Notes under the pieces: model-generated
What the model was told of the DNA's origin: nothing
Database searches by the model: none
What the model saw: the letters and a program-made list of their open reading frames with translations, nothing else
Translations under genes and position numbers: made by a program
Shown here: positions 44,194 to 52,566 of the stretch, piece by piece
How the letters are laid out: each line of letters opens with the position of its first letter
Position numbering within the stretch: position 1 is the stretch's first letter
Assembly (NCBI RefSeq): GCF_004745075.1
Contig: NZ_RHFH01000006.1
Location: 124,001-188,000 of the forward strand
DNA: 64,000 nucleotides
From: Brevibacterium sp. S111
GTDB lineage: Bacteria; Actinomycetota; Actinomycetes; Actinomycetales; Brevibacteriaceae
Direction: 5' to 3'

Positions 44194-46929
44194 ATGCCCG
44201 ATCCGTCCGCCCCGCACACCTTCGATCTCGCCCGCATCGGTGCGGGCCTGCCCGCAGCCGCGCTCATCGGCGAGCTCCACCTCGCCGAGGCGGCCGGTGC
44301 CCCGCGATTGGTCGTCGAGGCTCCTCCCGGCACCGGTAAGACCACCGTGGTGCCGCCGATGATTGCCGAGCACCTGGCCCTGACGGCCGGTGCGGCCACT
44401 GCTGGCGGTGCGGCCGCTGCCAGCGGTGCAGACGCCGCACCGGGGCGCATCATCGTCACCCAGCCGCGGCGGATGGCTGCCCGCGCGGCGGCCAGGCGAC
44501 TGGCCGCATTGACGGGAACCCGCCTCGGCGAGGTGGTGGGGTTCACGGTCCGCGGTGATTCGCGGACCTCAGCGCGCACACGCATCGAGTTCGTCACCAC
44601 CGGTGTGCTCATGGCCAGGATGCTGCGGGATCCGGAGCTGGCCGGGGTGTCGGGGGTGATCCTCGACGAGGTGCACGAGCGGCAGTTGGACACCGATCTG
44701 ATGTTCGCGATGTGTCGGGAGCTGGTGGATCTGCGCGAGGACCTGTCCGTGATCGTCATGTCGGCGACTCTCGATGCCCGACTGTGGGCTGCACGCCTCG
44801 GTGAGGGTCCGCAGTCGCCGGCGACGCTGCTGTCGGTGGCCGCGGACGTCCATCCCCTGGAGATCCGGTGGGCGCCGGCGAAAGAGCGGCCCCTCGACGC
44901 CAGGGGTGTGACCCGAGCTTTCCTGGATCATCTGGCGGCGACGACGCTGCGGGCGCTCGCAGAGAACGGGTCCGGTGATGTGCTCGTCTTCGCACCCGGT
45001 GCCCGTGAGGTCGACGAAGTGGCTGTGCGGGTGCGGCGGCGTTTGGAGTCAGCTTCGTCCGAATCTGCGTCGTCCGGGACGGAACCCGCCGCGCCGGTCG
45101 AAGTGCACACGCTCACCGGCCGGACGCCGGCGAAGGACCAGGACGCGATCCTCCGCCCTCATGAGTCGCAGTCTCCCCGTCGCGTCATCGTCTCGACCTC
45201 GGTCGCCGAATCGGCGCTGACGGTTCCGGGTGTGCGGATCGTCGTCGATTCCGGGCTCGCACGCGGGCCGCGATTGGATACACGTCGGCGCATGTCCGGC
45301 CTGGTGACGATGCGCGAGTCGAAGGCCTCGGGCACTCAGCGTTCCGGTCGCGCCGCGAGACAGGGGCCCGGTGTGGCCTATCGCTGCCTGTCCGAGGCCG
45401 ATTGGGCGAGCCTGCCCGAGCACACTCCTCCCGAGGTCGTGACCTCAGACCTCACCGCAGCGGTCTTGGCCCTGGCGGTGTGGGGTGGGGATGAGACGCT
45501 GCTGCCCGAACCGCTGCCGGCCGGACCGAAAAGGCAGGCGATCGACAACCTCGTGGCGATCGGCGCTGTCGATGTCAGTGACGCGACGGACGGGCCAGAC
45601 GGTGCACCCGACCTCCCGATCTCCGGGCTCCACGTCACCGAGACCGGGCGGGCGATCGCGGCGATTCCCGCCTCGGTGTGGTCGGCACGCGGCCTCCTCG
45701 ACGGCACGGCGCTGCTCACCCCCGCGCTCGCAGCTGAGGCGACCGCCGTCATCGAATCCGACCAGCGCGCTCCCGGAGCCGACCTCTCAGCACTGCTGCG
45801 ACAGCTGCGCAGCAGCAGCAAGGATTCCCGCTTCGTCCAGGACCGGAAACGCTTCACCGGCATGGCCCGGCAGTTCGGCGACGGCGGACCCGAAGCGCCC
45901 GACGACGCCGCGCTCGACAGACTCGGCCGCCTCGGCACGGACGATCTCGGGCTCATCACCGCTCTGTCCTTCCCGCCGCAGATCGCCCGGCTGCGCAGCG
46001 GTTCGGACTCCGACTATCTGCTGGCGTCGGGAACCGCGGCGAACCTGCCGCGGGATTCCTCCCTGCAGGGCAGTCCGTGGCTGGCCATCGCCGAGGTGGG
46101 GCTGGCCGGTTCGCGGGCGATCATCCGCTCCGCGGTGCCCATCGACCAGGACACTGCCGAACTCGCCGGTGCCGGCCTGCTCCGCACGGAGGAGACAGCG
46201 AGCTTCGAGGGCGGCAAGGTGCGGGCGGTCCGGCGCAGCCGCCTCGGCGGGATCGAGCTCTCGGCCACCCCGATTCAGGCCGGTCCCGAACTCGCCCGCC
46301 GGGCCATCGCCGAATCCGTGCGTGAGCGTGGGGCGCGGGAGGTGCTGCGCCCCTCGGAGGCCTTCGAAGCGCTGCGGGCCAGACTCGGGATGCTGCGGCT
46401 GGTGTTCGGCGAGCCGTGGCCCGAGGTCAGCTGGCAGCACCTCACGGACACGCTTGACCACTGGTGCCCCGAAGCTCTCGACCGGGTTGCGAAGGGTGCC
46501 GACCCTGCGCGGGTCGACCTCGTCTCCGCGCTGCGCACGCTGCTGCCGTGGCCGGAGGCGGCCCGCCTCGAGGAGTTGGTGCCGAGCCGCCTCGAGGTGC
46601 CCAGCGGATCCCGGGTTCGGCTGGACTACCCGGATCCCGATCTCGTCGATCCGGAACAGATCCCCGGCCCCGTGCTCGCAGTCAAGCTCCAAGAGTGCTT
46701 CGGGTGGAGCGAGATCCCCCGCATCTGCGACGGCAGGGTCGCCGTCACCGCGCACCTGCTCTCCCCCGCCCGACGCCCCTTGGCGGTCACCAGCGATCTC
46801 GCGTCATTTTGGGCCAATGCGTATGCCCAGGTCAGGGCCGAGAACAGGGGCGCATACCCGAAGCACCCGTGGCCCGCGGACCCGTTGAGCGCTCCAGCGG
46901 CGAAAGGCACGAAACGCTCCGGACGCTGA
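44194..46929 (+). CDS. hrpB: ATP-dependent helicase HrpB
   Basis: DEAH-box helicase of 911 residues. Walker A is APPGTGKTTVVPP, DEAH-box is ILDEVHERQLD, motif III MSATLD, and motif VI QRSGRAARQGPG. The HA2-like region and the HrpB C-terminal domain follow (WPEVSWQHLTDTLDHWCPE, ...ECFGWSEIPRICDGRVAVTAHLLSPARRPLAVT). An Ala-Gly-rich insertion sits at about residues 65-85. Its RNA substrate is unknown. A 15-base direct repeat (44138-44152, 44156-44170) lies just upstream. Confidence 0.95.
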   Translation: MPDPSAPHTFDLARIGAGLPAAALIGELHLAEAAGAPRLVVEAPPGTGKTTVVPPMIAEHLALTAGAATAGGAAAASGADAAPGRIIVTQPRRMAARAAARRLAALTGTRLGEVVGFTVRGDSRTSARTRIEFVTTGVLMARMLRDPELAGVSGVILDEVHERQLDTDLMFAMCRELVDLREDLSVIVMSATLDARLWAARLGEGPQSPATLLSVAADVHPLEIRWAPAKERPLDARGVTRAFLDHLAATTLRALAENGSGDVLVFAPGAREVDEVAVRVRRRLESASSESASSGTEPAAPVEVHTLTGRTPAKDQDAILRPHESQSPRRVIVSTSVAESALTVPGVRIVVDSGLARGPRLDTRRRMSGLVTMRESKASGTQRSGRAARQGPGVAYRCLSEADWASLPEHTPPEVVTSDLTAAVLALAVWGGDETLLPEPLPAGPKRQAIDNLVAIGAVDVSDATDGPDGAPDLPISGLHVTETGRAIAAIPASVWSARGLLDGTALLTPALAAEATAVIESDQRAPGADLSALLRQLRSSSKDSRFVQDRKRFTGMARQFGDGGPEAPDDAALDRLGRLGTDDLGLITALSFPPQIARLRSGSDSDYLLASGTAANLPRDSSLQGSPWLAIAEVGLAGSRAIIRSAVPIDQDTAELAGAGLLRTEETASFEGGKVRAVRRSRLGGIELSATPIQAGPELARRAIAESVRERGAREVLRPSEAFEALRARLGMLRLVFGEPWPEVSWQHLTDTLDHWCPEALDRVAKGADPARVDLVSALRTLLPWPEAARLEELVPSRLEVPSGSRVRLDYPDPDLVDPEQIPGPVLAVKLQECFGWSEIPRICDGRVAVTAHLLSPARRPLAVTSDLASFWANAYAQVRAENRGAYPKHPWPADPLSAPAAKGTKRSGR

Positions 46930-47013
46930 ACCGCAGGCGAATCCGATCTCGCCCACTGTCGGCATCGCCGCCGTCGAATCTGCATCCGCCTCGCGGTCTG
47001 GGACAATGGACCG

Positions 47014-47967
47014 GTGACTTCCGCACTCTCGTCGACTCCGTCCGCGACCGAGCGCGCCGACTCCGCGTCGGGCAACCTCGGTGAGGGTGTCGTGCCTGCC
47101 GCGATCTGGCGGCCGCTGCGCGATGCGCACGCTGCCGGGATCGCCGAGCGCACCGATGCGCACATCGAGCGGCGGATGCGGCAGGAGTCCCACCCGGTCG
47201 AGGATTTCCTCTTCACCTACTATCCGTTCAAGGTCGGGCAGCTGAAGAAGTGGCATCCCGGTCCGGGAGTCCGCGTCGAGCTCGCCGAGGCGGCCGATCA
47301 TCGGTATTTCGACCGTCGTTGGTATCGCATCGATGAGGACCGGAATTTCGCCGAGGTCGACCTCGGGTCCTGGCGCACAGACCGCGGGGACGGGGCGAAG
47401 TTCATCGCCTCTCTGCTGTCGTCGACACTCCATCGGGAAGCGAATTTCGGGTGTTTCGGCATCCATGAGTGGGCGATGGTCTACCGTCTGACCGACGAGC
47501 AGCGCCGGCATCAGCAGGTGCCGCTGCGGCTGAGCCCGGCCGAGACCGATACTGTCGTCGAAAGTCACCGCATCCAGTGTTCGCATCATGATGCGTTCCG
47601 CTTCTTCACCGAGCCCGCGAGGCCGCTCAACACTCTGCAGCCGCGCCGGGAGGGCATGATCGCCGATGAGCAGCCCGGCTGCCTGCATGCCGGCATGGAT
47701 CTGTACAAATGGGCGATGAAGATCTCGCCGATCGCTGATTCCGGTCTCGTCGTCGACTGCTTCGATCTCGCGCTCGACATCCGCACGCTCGACATGGAGG
47801 CCTCCCCCTATGACCTGCGCGGATGGGGGTACGGTGTCGTCGCCATCGAGACCGCTGCCGGCAAGGCCGAGTACATGCGCCGACAGAAGGAGTTCTCGGC
47901 CCGGGCGCAGGCTCTGCGGGCACGGATGCTCGAGGCTCTGGCGGCCGCCGACATCCACCCGCGCTGA
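47014..47967 (+). CDS. Conserved actinobacterial protein, often labelled 3-methyladenine DNA glycosylase
   Basis: A 317-residue protein with conserved segments HPVEDFLFTYYPFKVGQLKKWHPGPGV, FGCFGIHEWAMVY, VESHRIQCSHHDAFRFFTEPARPLNTLQP and DEQPGCLHAGMDLYKWAMKISP. I recognise this from actinobacterial genomes, where it is often named a DNA glycosylase; I see no HhH-GPD motif and no MPG/AAG-fold signature, so the label should not be trusted. The start is GTG at 47014. The His-rich central blocks (HEW, SHHD) could bind metal. It lies between hrpB and a zinc dehydrogenase. Confidence 0.75.
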   Translation: MTSALSSTPSATERADSASGNLGEGVVPAAIWRPLRDAHAAGIAERTDAHIERRMRQESHPVEDFLFTYYPFKVGQLKKWHPGPGVRVELAEAADHRYFDRRWYRIDEDRNFAEVDLGSWRTDRGDGAKFIASLLSSTLHREANFGCFGIHEWAMVYRLTDEQRRHQQVPLRLSPAETDTVVESHRIQCSHHDAFRFFTEPARPLNTLQPRREGMIADEQPGCLHAGMDLYKWAMKISPIADSGLVVDCFDLALDIRTLDMEASPYDLRGWGYGVVAIETAAGKAEYMRRQKEFSARAQALRARMLEALAAADIHPR

Positions 47968-48027
47968 CGTCCGCCAGAACGCGGACGCGATGATTCCGGG
48001 CCGAACGTGCCGTCTACGATCAGCAGT

Positions 48028-49083
48028 ATGCGCGCCATCGTCTTCGATCAGTTCTCCGTCCGCCCTCAGCTGCGCGACATCGCTGCTCCGACCGCGCCCG
48101 CTGCGGGCGTGGTCATCGACGTCGAAGCCACGGGGGTCTGCCGCAGCGATCATCATGCCTGGTCGGGCCACGATGCGACGATCGATCTGCCTCATGTTCC
48201 CGGACATGAGCTGGTCGGTCGGATCGCCTCGGTGGGGGTCGGCGTGGAGGAATTCCGCACCGGTCAGCGCGTGACCGTGCCGTTCGTCTGCGGCTGCGGG
48301 ACCTGCCGCTGGTGCCTCTCCGGCAATGCACAGGTCTGCCCCGAGCAGACGCAGCCGGGCTTCACGCATTTCGGCTCATGGGCTGATCAGGTCGTCATCC
48401 ACCATGCCGATGCGAACCTCGTGGCCGTGCCGGAGGAACTCCCGGCCGCGGCTGTCGTCGGTCTCGGCTGCCGCTTTGCCACGGCTTTCCACGGGCTGCG
48501 GGCACGCGCACAGCTGAGCGCCGGGGAGACGGTGGCCGTGTTCGGCTGCGGCGGAGTCGGACTGTCGGCGATCATGATCGCCCGGGCTCTCGGCGCGCAG
48601 GTCGTGGCGATCGACATCGCCGAGGCGAGCCTTGAGTCCGCGCGGACCCTCGGTGCCGGCAGGACCGTCAACGCCTCCGGGCTGAGTCCGGACGAGCTGA
48701 GCGCCGAGGTGGTCGCGCAGTTCAGCGACGACTGCCCCGATGGAGTGGATGTGACCGTCGATGCGCTGGGTCGGGCCGATACGATCCGGGCGGCGATCGG
48801 GGCGTTGGCACCCCTGGGCCGGCATGTGCAGATCGGTCTGCTGCCCGAAGAGCCGGTCATCGATGTGCCGCGGGTGATCGCGCTCGAGCTCAGTGTGCTC
48901 GGTTCGCACGGAATGGCCGCCGCCGACTACCCCGGACTCGTCGAACTCGTCGTCGCGGGTCGGCTGCGCCCGCAGGAGCTCGTCACGAAGGTCATCGGTC
49001 TCGATGAAGCACCCGAGGCGATGGAGGCGATGAGCGTCCCCGCGGTGACGGCGGGGATGACGATCATCGACCTGGGTCGGTGA
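48028..49083 (+). CDS. Zinc-dependent alcohol dehydrogenase family protein
   Basis: A 351-residue MDR-superfamily dehydrogenase. Catalytic zinc: ATGVCRSDHHAW (Cys) and HVPGHELVGRI (GHE). Structural zinc: CGCGTCRWCLSGNAQVC with four Cys. NAD-binding VAVFGCGGVGLSAIMIARALG. C-terminal segment PQELVTKVIGLDEAPEAMEAM. The start ATG at 48028 is 60 bases past the previous stop. The substrate is unknown; such enzymes act on alcohols, aldehydes or sugar alcohols. Confidence 0.9.
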   Translation: MRAIVFDQFSVRPQLRDIAAPTAPAAGVVIDVEATGVCRSDHHAWSGHDATIDLPHVPGHELVGRIASVGVGVEEFRTGQRVTVPFVCGCGTCRWCLSGNAQVCPEQTQPGFTHFGSWADQVVIHHADANLVAVPEELPAAAVVGLGCRFATAFHGLRARAQLSAGETVAVFGCGGVGLSAIMIARALGAQVVAIDIAEASLESARTLGAGRTVNASGLSPDELSAEVVAQFSDDCPDGVDVTVDALGRADTIRAAIGALAPLGRHVQIGLLPEEPVIDVPRVIALELSVLGSHGMAAADYPGLVELVVAGRLRPQELVTKVIGLDEAPEAMEAMSVPAVTAGMTIIDLGR

Positions 49084-49128
49084 CGGGCCGACCGTGAGCC
49101 GGCCGCCGCGGGTCGGTGCCTCGGAGTC

Positions 49129-49707
49129 TCAGGCCATGACGGCGAGGACGACCGAGTTTTCCTGACCGGCCCAACGTCCCAGCAGCAGGCCGCCTTCCGA
49201 GCCTTCGCCGGGCGAATCGAGGTTGAGCTGGTAGAGCATCTCAACGTCGCCGGCGCCGGGCAGCGGTCCCGTCCCGAAGGCATGGGCCACCTCGGTGATC
49301 TCGTCTCCGCGGTTGCCGGCTTCGTCCACGCGGTACTGCTTGGCCGAGGTTCCGGCTGTCGCGATGGCGTCGTCGAGGCGCTGGCGGAACACGGGATCGC
49401 CCATGCCCGCGTACACCCAGCGTTTCCCGAGCACCGAGTGCTCCATGGTCGCGACCAGATGCTCATCGGCACCCTTCAGCGGTTCCCCGCGGTAGCTCAG
49501 CGGAACCTGGAGGTGCCGGTCACCGCTGCGGACGATGTGGACCTCGAGCCCGACCTCGCCGGCGGGGTCATCGAAGCGGTAGGACGTGACCTGTTCCAGC
49601 GGGTTCGCCGCGAGGTCGAGTTCGCTCGCCCACTTCTGCGCGGCAACCCAGTCGGTGACGACCTCGAGCTTGCCGGGATTGAGCTGGGCTGCGTAGATAT
49701 CGGCCAT
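49129..49707 (-). CDS. Protein with maltokinase N-terminal-cap-like fold
   Basis: A 192-residue soluble protein beginning MADIYAAQLNPGKLEVVTDW and continuing YRFDDPAGEVGLEVHIVRSGDRHLQVPLSYRGEPL, which resembles the N-terminal cap of actinobacterial maltokinases (PTKLELLADWL type). The kinase domain is absent, so this is a stand-alone cap. The last residues (GGLLLGRWAGQENSVVLAVMA) close the domain. Start ATG at 49707, with AGGAGGAACC upstream, 23 bases past thyX. It may share a transcript with thyX. Function unknown. Confidence 0.65.
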   Translation of the reverse strand: MADIYAAQLNPGKLEVVTDWVAAQKWASELDLAANPLEQVTSYRFDDPAGEVGLEVHIVRSGDRHLQVPLSYRGEPLKGADEHLVATMEHSVLGKRWVYAGMGDPVFRQRLDDAIATAGTSAKQYRVDEAGNRGDEITEVAHAFGTGPLPGAGDVEMLYQLNLDSPGEGSEGGLLLGRWAGQENSVVLAVMA

Positions 49708-49730
49708 GACGGTTCCTCCTGGTCTCTGGT

Positions 49731-50516
49731 TCAGGCCTTGCGTGTGCCGGGGATCCATTCCCCGTCGACGACCTCGTAGTCGGCGAAGACTGCGGGGGCC
49801 TCTTCCCGCATCACCTCACCGATCTTGTTGAACACGAGGCGGATCTCCTCTTCGGCGCCCTTGGCGGTGCGCATCTCGATGACGTGGCGCAGGGAGCGCA
49901 GGTTCGCGGTGTAGACGATGCCGGTGGCCAGGCCCTCCGGGGCGAAGCGGCGCATGAACGAAGTCATGTGCTTCTTGTGGGAGAACTTCGTGCTCGACTC
50001 ATCGAGTTCGAAGTGCTCGGCCATCCACTTCTGGTGCTCTTCGAGCGTGTCGAGGACCTTGAGGCTGCGTTCCATGAGTTCGGGATCTTCACGGGCCCAT
50101 TCGGGGAACCAGAACGGGATGTCGGACAGGCGCACATAGCGCAGGGATTCCTGTGAGAATGCGGAGCCCGCGCGGTGGCGGATGAGCTCGTGGGTGAGCA
50201 CCCGGGAGACGTTGTGGAGGACGAAGGAGAAGTTCGCGTGTTCGAGCACGGAACCGTGCTGGGACCTCACGACATTGCCGATGTACTGCGCGGAATCGGT
50301 GCGCACGCGAGAGACGTTCGGGTTCAGCCCCGGCTCCCACGAGCGGTAGCACATACGACCGGAGAACTCGAGGAGATCCTCGGCGTCGGGAGATTCCGCG
50401 TCCTCGACCCGATCCGCCCAGGACGTGCCGCCGACTTCGTCGAGGTAGGTCCGCATCGCTTCCCAATCGATGCTGGGCTTGGCGAGCAGTTCAACGGACG
50501 GTTCGACCTGGCGCAT
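49731..50516 (-). CDS. thyX: Flavin-dependent thymidylate synthase
   Basis: Makes dTMP from dUMP using FAD and methylene-tetrahydrofolate. 261 residues. The motif is RHRAGSAFSQES, one residue longer than the common RHRX7S form (RHRX8S here; both occur in the family). SQHGSVLEHANFSFVL and TANLRSLRHVIEMRTAKGAEEEIR (the second flavin/dUMP block) are intact. The ATG at 50516 has GAGGAGAGCC upstream; an ATG at 50552 is in frame. No thyA is in the window. Confidence 0.96.
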   Translation of the reverse strand: MRQVEPSVELLAKPSIDWEAMRTYLDEVGGTSWADRVEDAESPDAEDLLEFSGRMCYRSWEPGLNPNVSRVRTDSAQYIGNVVRSQHGSVLEHANFSFVLHNVSRVLTHELIRHRAGSAFSQESLRYVRLSDIPFWFPEWAREDPELMERSLKVLDTLEEHQKWMAEHFELDESSTKFSHKKHMTSFMRRFAPEGLATGIVYTANLRSLRHVIEMRTAKGAEEEIRLVFNKIGEVMREEAPAVFADYEVVDGEWIPGTRKA

Positions 50517-50579
50517 GGCTCTCCTCGTGAAGGGGATGTGGTTGACTCCCAATCCTACAGACCACCGGGGCCGATGCGG

Positions 50580-51449
50580 TCATTCGTCCGTCCCGAAGTT
50601 CTCCTCGGTTCGCTCGTGCTCAGCGACGGCCGCGACCTGTCCGTGTTCGTCGAGGATTCGGATCCCGCCGTGTTCATCGACGCTGTAGGCTTTCGCCTCC
50701 GGAGCTTCAACCAGCACCGAGGTGGCTCTGCCGTCTTCGAACACGACCGCGGCGTGATCGTCGATGGCGATCCCGGGGCTGGGAAGTCGGCCCTGTTCGA
50801 TCCAGCGGATGAAGGATTCCTCCCGTCCGGGTTCGCCGTGGAAGTGAGGGCAGGCGCTTCCCGGGAGGAAGCCGAGCCCGTCATCGAGCGGGGCCAAAGG
50901 ACCGAATGAGTCGGTCGAGGAGGCGGCGAACCAGCAGTTCGCTCCCGCGCTGATCCCGGCGAGGATCGTCCCGCCGTCGGCGGCTAGTGCCATCGCCTCA
51001 TCGACTCCGTGCCGACGCCACAGGCTGAGGAGGTTCGCCGTCGAACCGCCGCCGACATAGACGAGGTCCATGTCGCCGAGCATGTCCGGGGCTCGGTAGT
51101 CCCAGGGACTCTGGCCGAACAGGGAGAGCACGTGGGTGTGCGCCCTCCCGGCGAACGCGGCTTCGAAGCGTTCGATGTAGTCGCTGCTGTCGCCCGACGC
51201 CGTGGGGACGAAGCACACATGCGGTCGTGGATCGTCGGCGCGTCGGTCTCCGACACCTGCAGCCTGAGCCATCCGCAGGAGTGCGTCATCGATGGCCGAC
51301 TCCCCTGTCTCCGACATGGAGAACCCGCCTCCGCCGAGGGCGACGATCGTGCCGCGGAATGTCGGGCGATCGGCGAGGTTCGGCTCGCCTGCGGTCGCCT
51401 CGCCAGCCACGGTCGACTGGCCTGCGGTCGCCTCGCCGGCCACGGTCAT
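50580..51449 (-). CDS. Peptidase S51 family protein (peptidase E/cyanophycinase-like)
   Basis: A 289-residue serine peptidase of the S51 class. GTIVALGGGGFSMSE opens the fold, VCFVPTASGDSSDY follows, the nucleophile Ser lies in ILAGISAGANCWF, and DDGLGFLPGSACPHFHGEPGR precedes the C-terminus. Family members cleave after aspartate in dipeptides or act on small acidic peptides. The N-terminus is uncertain: residues 2-23 hold a duplicated VAGEATAG unit from a 33-base repeat at 51388-51447; a shorter start within or after it is possible. The gene begins 29 bases past lplA. Confidence 0.85.
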   Translation of the reverse strand: MTVAGEATAGQSTVAGEATAGEPNLADRPTFRGTIVALGGGGFSMSETGESAIDDALLRMAQAAGVGDRRADDPRPHVCFVPTASGDSSDYIERFEAAFAGRAHTHVLSLFGQSPWDYRAPDMLGDMDLVYVGGGSTANLLSLWRRHGVDEAMALAADGGTILAGISAGANCWFAASSTDSFGPLAPLDDGLGFLPGSACPHFHGEPGREESFIRWIEQGRLPSPGIAIDDHAAVVFEDGRATSVLVEAPEAKAYSVDEHGGIRILDEHGQVAAVAEHERTEENFGTDE

Positions 51450-51477
51450 CTGCTCGTCCAGGATCGCCTGCTCGGCC

Positions 51478-52557
51478 TCACGGGACTCGGTGCGTCCACT
51501 TTTCGGTGCCGAACTTCTCGTCGACGAGCTCCTGCGCTCGCTGCAGCTCCGCCTCGGTGTAGGTGCCGTAGGTGGCCCCGTACCGGGTCGCGAAGGTGTC
51601 AGCCATGACGTCGATGATGTCCTTGCGTGCCTCACCGGTCTGGCTGCGCAGCGGATCGACGCGCTTCTTCGCACTCGCTACGCCCTTGTCGGAGATCTTC
51701 GCCTCGCCGATGCGCAGGACTTCGACCATCTTGTCGGCATCGATGTCGTAGCTCATCGTGGCGTGGTGGAGCAGGGTGCCGTCGCGCATGCGCTTCTGCG
51801 CGGCGCCGCCGATCTTGCCGCCGGTCGAGGAGATGTCGTTGATCGGCTTGTAGAAGGCTTCGACGCCGAGAGTCTTCAGCGCAGCGAGCACCCATTGGTC
51901 GAGGAAGACGTAGGACTCCTCGAAGTCGAGGCCGGCGACGAGGGCGGGCGGGACGAACATCGAGTAGGTGATGCAGTTCCCGCCCTCCATGAACATGGCA
52001 CCTCCGCCGGAGATCCGACGGACAACCTGCACTTCGTGCTTCTCCGCCCCTTCGGGCCGCAGCTCGTTGACGTAGGACTGGAAGGCACCGATGACGGTCG
52101 CGGTGTCCTCCCATTCCCAGAACCGCAGGGTCGGCTTGCGGCGGCCGGCAGCGACCTCTTCGAGCAGCACCTGGTCGAGAGCGACGTTGAGCTGGGTCGG
52201 CAGCACTTCACCGCGGATGACCTGCCAGTCGAAGTCGGTGAAGTTCGCGGCCGAGCCGAGGGCCCGGCGCACGACCGTGGCGATATCGGCGGTGGAGAAC
52301 CCGTGCATCGCCAGCTCCGAACCGTAGCCGGCGAGCGCCTCGTCGAGGCGGCCGCGCAGTGCCGCATTATCGGCGCTGACGCTGGCGCCGACGAGTGCCG
52401 GGGCGAGGTCGAAGTAGGCTTCTTCGGGTTCGAGGAAGAAATCGCCGGAGATCTTCACCTCGGTGATGGTCTTGCCGTCGGTCACCACATCGGCGACGAC
52501 GAGTTTGCCGCCGATGACCTTGTATTCGCCGTGGAAGTGCTGTGTCTCGTTCGTCAT
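51478..52557 (-). CDS. lplA: Lipoate-protein ligase A with N-terminal accessory domain
   Basis: A 359-residue enzyme that attaches lipoate to 2-oxoacid dehydrogenases. The catalytic domain (about residues 100-330) has RRISGGGAMFMEGGNCITYSM (the RRxSGGG lipoate motif) and ISSTGGKIGGAAQKRMRDGTLLHHATMSYDID, the lysine loop. The first 95 or so residues (HGEYKVIGGKLVVADVVTDGK..., ISGDFFLEPEEAYFDLAPALVGA) resemble the accessory domain that normally follows the catalytic domain, so the domain order is reversed. It is nine bases past the prolyl oligopeptidase gene. Confidence 0.88.
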   Translation of the reverse strand: MTNETQHFHGEYKVIGGKLVVADVVTDGKTITEVKISGDFFLEPEEAYFDLAPALVGASVSADNAALRGRLDEALAGYGSELAMHGFSTADIATVVRRALGSAANFTDFDWQVIRGEVLPTQLNVALDQVLLEEVAAGRRKPTLRFWEWEDTATVIGAFQSYVNELRPEGAEKHEVQVVRRISGGGAMFMEGGNCITYSMFVPPALVAGLDFEESYVFLDQWVLAALKTLGVEAFYKPINDISSTGGKIGGAAQKRMRDGTLLHHATMSYDIDADKMVEVLRIGEAKISDKGVASAKKRVDPLRSQTGEARKDIIDVMADTFATRYGATYGTYTEAELQRAQELVDEKFGTEKWTHRVP

Positions 52558-52566
52558 CTCTCCAAC

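Noticed and set aside
46804..48369. A 521-codon minus-strand open frame
   Set aside because: Antisense to the hrpB end, the conserved 317-residue protein and the dehydrogenase start, all better supported.
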